Positions 59,392 to 64,000 of a DNA stretch of 64,000 nucleotides are shown here, piece by piece; the first letter of the stretch is position 1; each line of letters starts with the position of its first letter. A program made the position numbers and the translations under genes. The stretch is from the NCBI GenBank assembly GCA_011033025.1, contig WFMF01000346.1, positions 1-64,000 of the forward strand, in the 5' to 3' direction. Under the pieces are notes generated by a model. That model saw only the letters and a list, made by a program, of their open reading frames with translations. It searched no databases and was not told the origin of the DNA. The DNA is from Beroe forskalii. Lineage: Eukaryota; Ctenophora; Nuda; Beroida; Beroidae.

Positions 59392-59571
59392 GTACGTGTT
59401 CACCTTCATTATAAGACAATTGCAAATACTAAAGCCTGCGTATCCTATTAGTTTTTGACCTATGAGGCTCAAAATTATTTTAGGTTTTTCAGGTGGTTTA
59501 TCTCACTAGTTTGCTGCACCCTCAAACTCACACCTTACAATTCACCCCGCGGAACTGTCCCAGGTATCACC

Positions 59572-59600
59572 AAAGACTCATCCCTTGGGGATGAGTCTTT
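59572..59600. repeat. Perfect 13-bp hairpin
   Basis: AAAGACTCATCCC, loop TTG, GGGATGAGTCTTT. It is not a histone stem-loop (different sequence and stem length), and no function is inferred. Confidence 0.75.
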
Positions 59601-61292
59601 ACACCAAATGTAACACGAAATAGGTAGGGGCAGGTATAGGTATAGGTATAGGTAAAAATTTTTCGTGTGATTTCCTAGATGTTTGTCTTCGTGTTTAAAT
59701 TATCTTGTCTTGTACTCAAATCTGGTATATATATTTCATGGAAGAGGTTTAAAGATTTAAATAAAGAATTTAATGATTTTTTTAAAATATTTTTTCCTTA
59801 ATTTATTTATTCTAGGAAGCCTATATTTTACATATCAATGTTCATCCCTATACAAAACTGTAATGAGCCTTTGCAGATAAAGCAGCTAAAATATTTTAAA
59901 AATTTTACTTAATTTTTTCAACGAATATACAAGTTAAATGCATCTTATGCTCACTTGAAGTTGCAGAAGTGAGTCACAATTGGCACTGCGGCTATAGTTT
60001 GGATTTGGAGAGGTCATTGTCCAAGTTGAAGACAGGGAATGTCCGTTGGCCCTTATGCAGACTATGGGTGGTGGGGCTAGTTTGTCTGACTGGCTGTATA
60101 AAGTGATATTGAATTAGTCACATTATTACTCAAGTATTGTGACATAACTGCTAAAATATTACAGTCTTCAGAATATTACCAACCTTTAGATCATCAGAGC
60201 TCATTTTAAGAAAGGCAGCATTATTTCTCAGATATAAGATATATTTATTCTATAAGTTGATTGTAAAAGTGCCAAGAAATTAATAAATAATTATTGTTTT
60301 CTTGAATAAATAATTGTTTTCTTGAAAATGGGATTCCAATAAACTGACATCAAACACGTAGTCTAGTTACTTACTTACAGTTACTTAGTACAAAATCCAG
60401 AAGGTATGTGCAAATCGTGATACCCTTTAAAGACCGGTTGTAGAAGTTAGTTCAAGCCATCTAGAATCATGTTTTAGCGTGATCCAAAATTTTTCGGAAA
60501 TTGAACATGGTGTAGTGACCACGCCCTTTTTGAGCATATTTTATTTCTTTAAAACTTCAATTACGAATACTGTATAAGAACTAAAACCATGTGAAGCATG
60601 GCGTTGAAGAAGTGCCATATGCTTGGATCTTGATTTGACCAAATTACCCACCCGGGCCCCAGGGAAACAGAGACTTCGGCGCTTGCCTCAACAGGAAAAG
60701 GCCAAGACTCGGTCACACCTCAGCACAGTAGTGCCCTACGATAGATTATCACCCTACAACCCTGTGTGCGAGGATTAATGCTAAAACAGATGATTATAGT
60801 ATTGTGCCGAGAAGTCACACCCATTATCTAACGTCGAAAGAAACGTGAGAAATCACCAACGTGAGAAATCACTATTTTATTCAACTAACGTGGGATTAAA
60901 CTGCTCATATGAAAAGTGTGATGATACAGTTAACTTTTTGTGTGCGTATCACCCAACCGAATCGACTTTCAAATAATAGGTTAACGAAATGGTTGACGAA
61001 TATTCTAAATATTCTCAGACAATGCGTTTACGGTTCAAATGGCTAGAAGAGAGATAACAGTGAAATGATGAAATGGATTTCAACAGCTATTGACAATTTG
61101 TGTGACTTTGTTTATCATAACCGATATGAACAATGAAAATATTGTGAGATTTTAATTTTTGATATCAGTATATCATCAAATATGAAAATATATGAGACAG
61201 GAAGGACTTTTACATGAAATAAAGGATGATGTTTGTTGTTATTGTTATTGTACAATATAACAACCAACGTTAGTTGGTTGATATTTTATATC

Positions 61293-62905
61293 AAACCTTG
61301 TAAACCTTGTAAACCTTGTAAACAGCACACCACCCCTCTTTATCACACCACCCCCCTACATCACACCACCCCACTATATCACACCACCCCACTATATCAC
61401 ACCACCCCACTACAGCACACCACCCCTCTTTATCACACCACCCCCCTACATCACACCACCCCACTATATCACACCACCCCACTACATCACACCACCCCGC
61501 TACATCACACCACCTTACTACATCACACCACCCCACTACATCACACCATCCCACTACATCACACCACCCCACTACATCACACCACCCCACTACAGCACAC
61601 CACCCCCCTACATCACACCACCCCACTACATCACACCACCCCACATCACACACACCACCCCTCTACAGCACACCACCCCACTACATCACACCACCCCACT
61701 ACATCACACCACCCCACTACATCACACCACCCTCGCCCATCACACACCCCTTACTACATCACACCACCCCACTACATCACACCACCCCACTACATCACAC
61801 CACCCCACATCACACCACCCCACCATCACACCACCCCACTACATCACACCACCCCACTACATCACACCACCCCACTACATCACACCACCCCACTACATCA
61901 CACCACCCCGCTACATCACACCACCCCACTACATCACACCACCCCACTACATCACACCACCCTACTACATCACACCACCCCACTACATCACACCACCCCA
62001 CTACATCACACCACCTTACTACATCACACCACCCCACTACATCACACCACGTCACCACCCCACTACATCACACCACACCACTACATCACACCACCCCGCT
62101 ACATCACACCACGTCACCACCCCACTACATCACACCACACCACTACATCACACCACCCCACTACGTCACACCACCTTACTACATCACACCACCCCACTAC
62201 ATCACACCACCTTACTACATCACATCACCCCACTACATCACACCACGCCACTACATCACACCACCTTAATACATCACACCACCCCACTACATCACACCAC
62301 CCCACTACATCACACCACCCCACTACATCACACCACCCCACTACATAGCACCACCCCACTACATAGCACCACCCCACTACATCACACCACCCCTCTACAG
62401 CACACCACCCCACTACATCACACCACCCCACTACATCACACCACCCCACTACATCACACCACCCAGCTACATCACACCACCCCACTACATCACACCACCC
62501 ACTACATCACACCACCCAGCTACATCACACCACCCCACTACATCACACCACCCCTCTACAGCACACCACCCCACTACATCACACCACCCAGCTACATCAC
62601 ACCACCCCACTACATCACACCACCCCACTAAAGCACACCACCCCACTACATCACACCACCCCACTACATCACACCACCCCACTACATCACACCACCCCAC
62701 TACATCACACCACCCAGCTACATCACACCACCCCACTACATCACACCACCCACTACATCACACCACCCAGCTACATCACACCACCCCACTACATCACACC
62801 ACCCCACTAAAGCACACCACCCCACTACATCACACCACCCCACTACATCACACCACCCCACTACATCACACCACACCACCCCACTACATCACACCACCCT
62901 AGTCC
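61293..62905. repeat. 18-bp minisatellite, roughly 85-90 units
   Basis: Near-perfect tandem units of atcacaccaccccactac, with variants (cccctctac, ccttactac, ccagctac) and a few shortened units. A short (ttgtaaacc)n run precedes it (61293-61322). Because 18 is divisible by three, long frames of HHTTPL or WCDVVG repeats are open on both strands; they have no acceptor, no non-repeat domain and are not called as genes. Confidence 0.95.
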
Positions 62906-64000
62906 CTACATAATCGCAGCCAATTCTCATATCGGCATACATTGCGTATCTGCAGAATATGTGGGGGGAATTCCCCGCTTAATTCATTATTTTGGCACTG
63001 CAGCAAGCGGCGGATTACGTGGGGAGGGTGGTCAAATGAACGCGTTCCCAAATTCACACTGTAACAGCCAAATTATCAAGATATTATTACCCTCGCATCG
63101 TCAAACTTCAACCCATCCTTCCCAAACGTCAGTGCCTGATTTCTGCCAATTTAATTTTGACCATCTAACTCAAGCCTCAAAGTCACATCCATAATAATAT
63201 ATGTTATTCGAGGTACGATAAACCTCAACCGTATTTTAGCTAAACCATGCCTGAAGTGAGTAGGTACCTGGGACTTGTCCTTGCCTTTTTAAACTTTCAT
63301 AGCAAAATGCAATATTTCTAATTTTTGAGGCCTAACCCGAACTAGTTTAAAAATTTTTGGTTAGCAACAGGTGGGGTATTATCAAAATCTTCATGTTAAA
63401 TACATGAACTTGATTGAAACACGCGAAATTTTTTAATCAAGAAATTATATGGGGGAGTATAACTCTGACTATCAAACTTTTGGTGATGGCATATTTTCAA
63501 TCGGTAAGAAAGCAAAGTTTGACGTTTAAATTCGTGTAATATTAATTCGTTATTCTAGCATCCGTACTCCATAGGTTATAGGAAAGAAACAAAAGTGTCA
63601 GGTGAATATGGAACGATTGATAATGGCCTTTGATAATCGATATGCATGTCATAATATCAAGACACGTACGAAATGACACTAAAACAGGTGGAGAATCCAC
63701 CGAAAACCTTTGAAAAATCAAATAAAGCGGAGCACGGACTCCGATCAAGTCCAACTGAGATAATTTTCGTGGAATCAGTGGAATCACAGCAGACTAACTA
63801 GTCCACCGCAGAGTCGCAGCTCCACTGGGGACTAGTCCAAAATCTCGCAAGAAAAGTCCGCCGCTTAAAATTCAGTCGCGGAGTCCGACTCCGCCAATGG
63901 ACCCTCTTCAGTTAAAATAATACACTGATTAAGTGTTCTTGTAGCTAGTTGCACCATCATTGAGTTACCAGGCGTGCCTAATCTGGAAATACTAGCCCCC
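62906..64000. other. Intergenic DNA at the window end; nothing recognised
   Basis: Short frames (62961-63194, 63542-63787) show no family signature. The last 300 bases are somewhat richer in CpG and contain repeated ggagtccg / gactccg motifs (about 63735-63897). Confidence 0.4.

Larger units (their letters stand above)
58817..61291. other. Intergenic region with one weak exon candidate
   Basis: Apart from the candidate at 59221-59391 there is a 13-bp perfect hairpin (aaagactcatccc, loop ttg, 59572-59600), a small aggtat tandem repeat (59632-59653) and AT-rich sequence. TTCCAATAAACTGACATCAA at 60334 is a variant of the motif at 54364 and 58196. A ccacgccc motif at 60519 resembles the array near 36.2 kb. 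Confidence 0.4.

Noticed and set aside
59003-59458. 151-codon frame
   Set aside because: Competes with another open frame on the same DNA that has matching splice sites; composition is low-complexity Ser/Pro at the start.
61233-62348. 371-codon open frame of HHTTPL repeats
   Set aside because: It is the 18-bp minisatellite read in frame. Both strands are open, unit length is a multiple of three, and there is no unique domain or promoter context.
61293-62905. Possible CRISPR array
   Set aside because: Units are contiguous 18-mers without spacers, in an animal genome.

Overview
The window is low-GC, repeat-rich animal nuclear DNA. Split genes have spliceosomal GT/AG introns. The gene set is a Hippo-type MST kinase, EMC7, a GRAF-type RhoGAP, the ciliary kinesin KIF6, ZNF330 and type II membrane GT31 glycosyltransferases. 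Together these indicate a metazoan, most likely an invertebrate with motile cilia. I cannot name the phylum. There are about five solid genes in 64 kb; most of the rest is non-autonomous DNA-transposon debris, foldback elements and minisatellites. I saw no CRISPR, rRNA or convincing tRNA, and no virus-like element.

Layout. 2.5-10.8 kb (minus strand): seven coding exons of an STK3/STK4 (MST1/2, hippo) kinase, which I joined by splice phase into a 453-residue protein ending in a SARAH domain. 11.4-12.2 kb: 5'-truncated LINE. 13.8-14.6 kb: MITE and GC-rich inverted repeat. 16.2-18.0 kb: foldback element made of a CCTCC/GGAGG minisatellite, with an 8-bp target duplication. 18.3-19.4 kb: EMC7 in two exons, the intron being flanked by a 13-bp direct repeat. 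20.4-20.9 kb: 42-bp array that may be a proline-rich exon. 23.3-25.6 kb: intronless BAR-PH-RhoGAP-SH3 gene. 31.4-33.6 kb: intronless KIF6. 37.1-38.0 kb: intronless ZNF330 behind a tandem array.

From 26.1 to 49.0 kb the window is dominated by an inverted duplication. About 5.6 kb ending inside the KIF6 CDS (26.1-31.7 kb) reappears in reverse at 39.6-49.0 kb, enlarged by a palindromic element and by a longer form of a TA-flanked element. The outer edges of the reverse arm carry many homopolymer indels, so part of it may be an unpolished or wrongly joined haplotype. From 49.0 to 57.6 kb lie three damaged copies of one GT31 gene, one split by a 322-bp Harbinger-like MITE, with a second palindromic element between copies. 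The last 6 kb hold two weak exon candidates and a 1.6-kb 18-bp minisatellite.

The genes do not form one pathway. MST is the core Hippo kinase, EMC7 an ER membrane insertase subunit, GRAF a membrane-shaping Rho regulator, KIF6 a ciliary motor (with an RFX X-box-like site upstream), and ZNF330 a nucleolar zinc protein. All family assignments rest on my reading of motifs and remembered family sequences, not on database searches.
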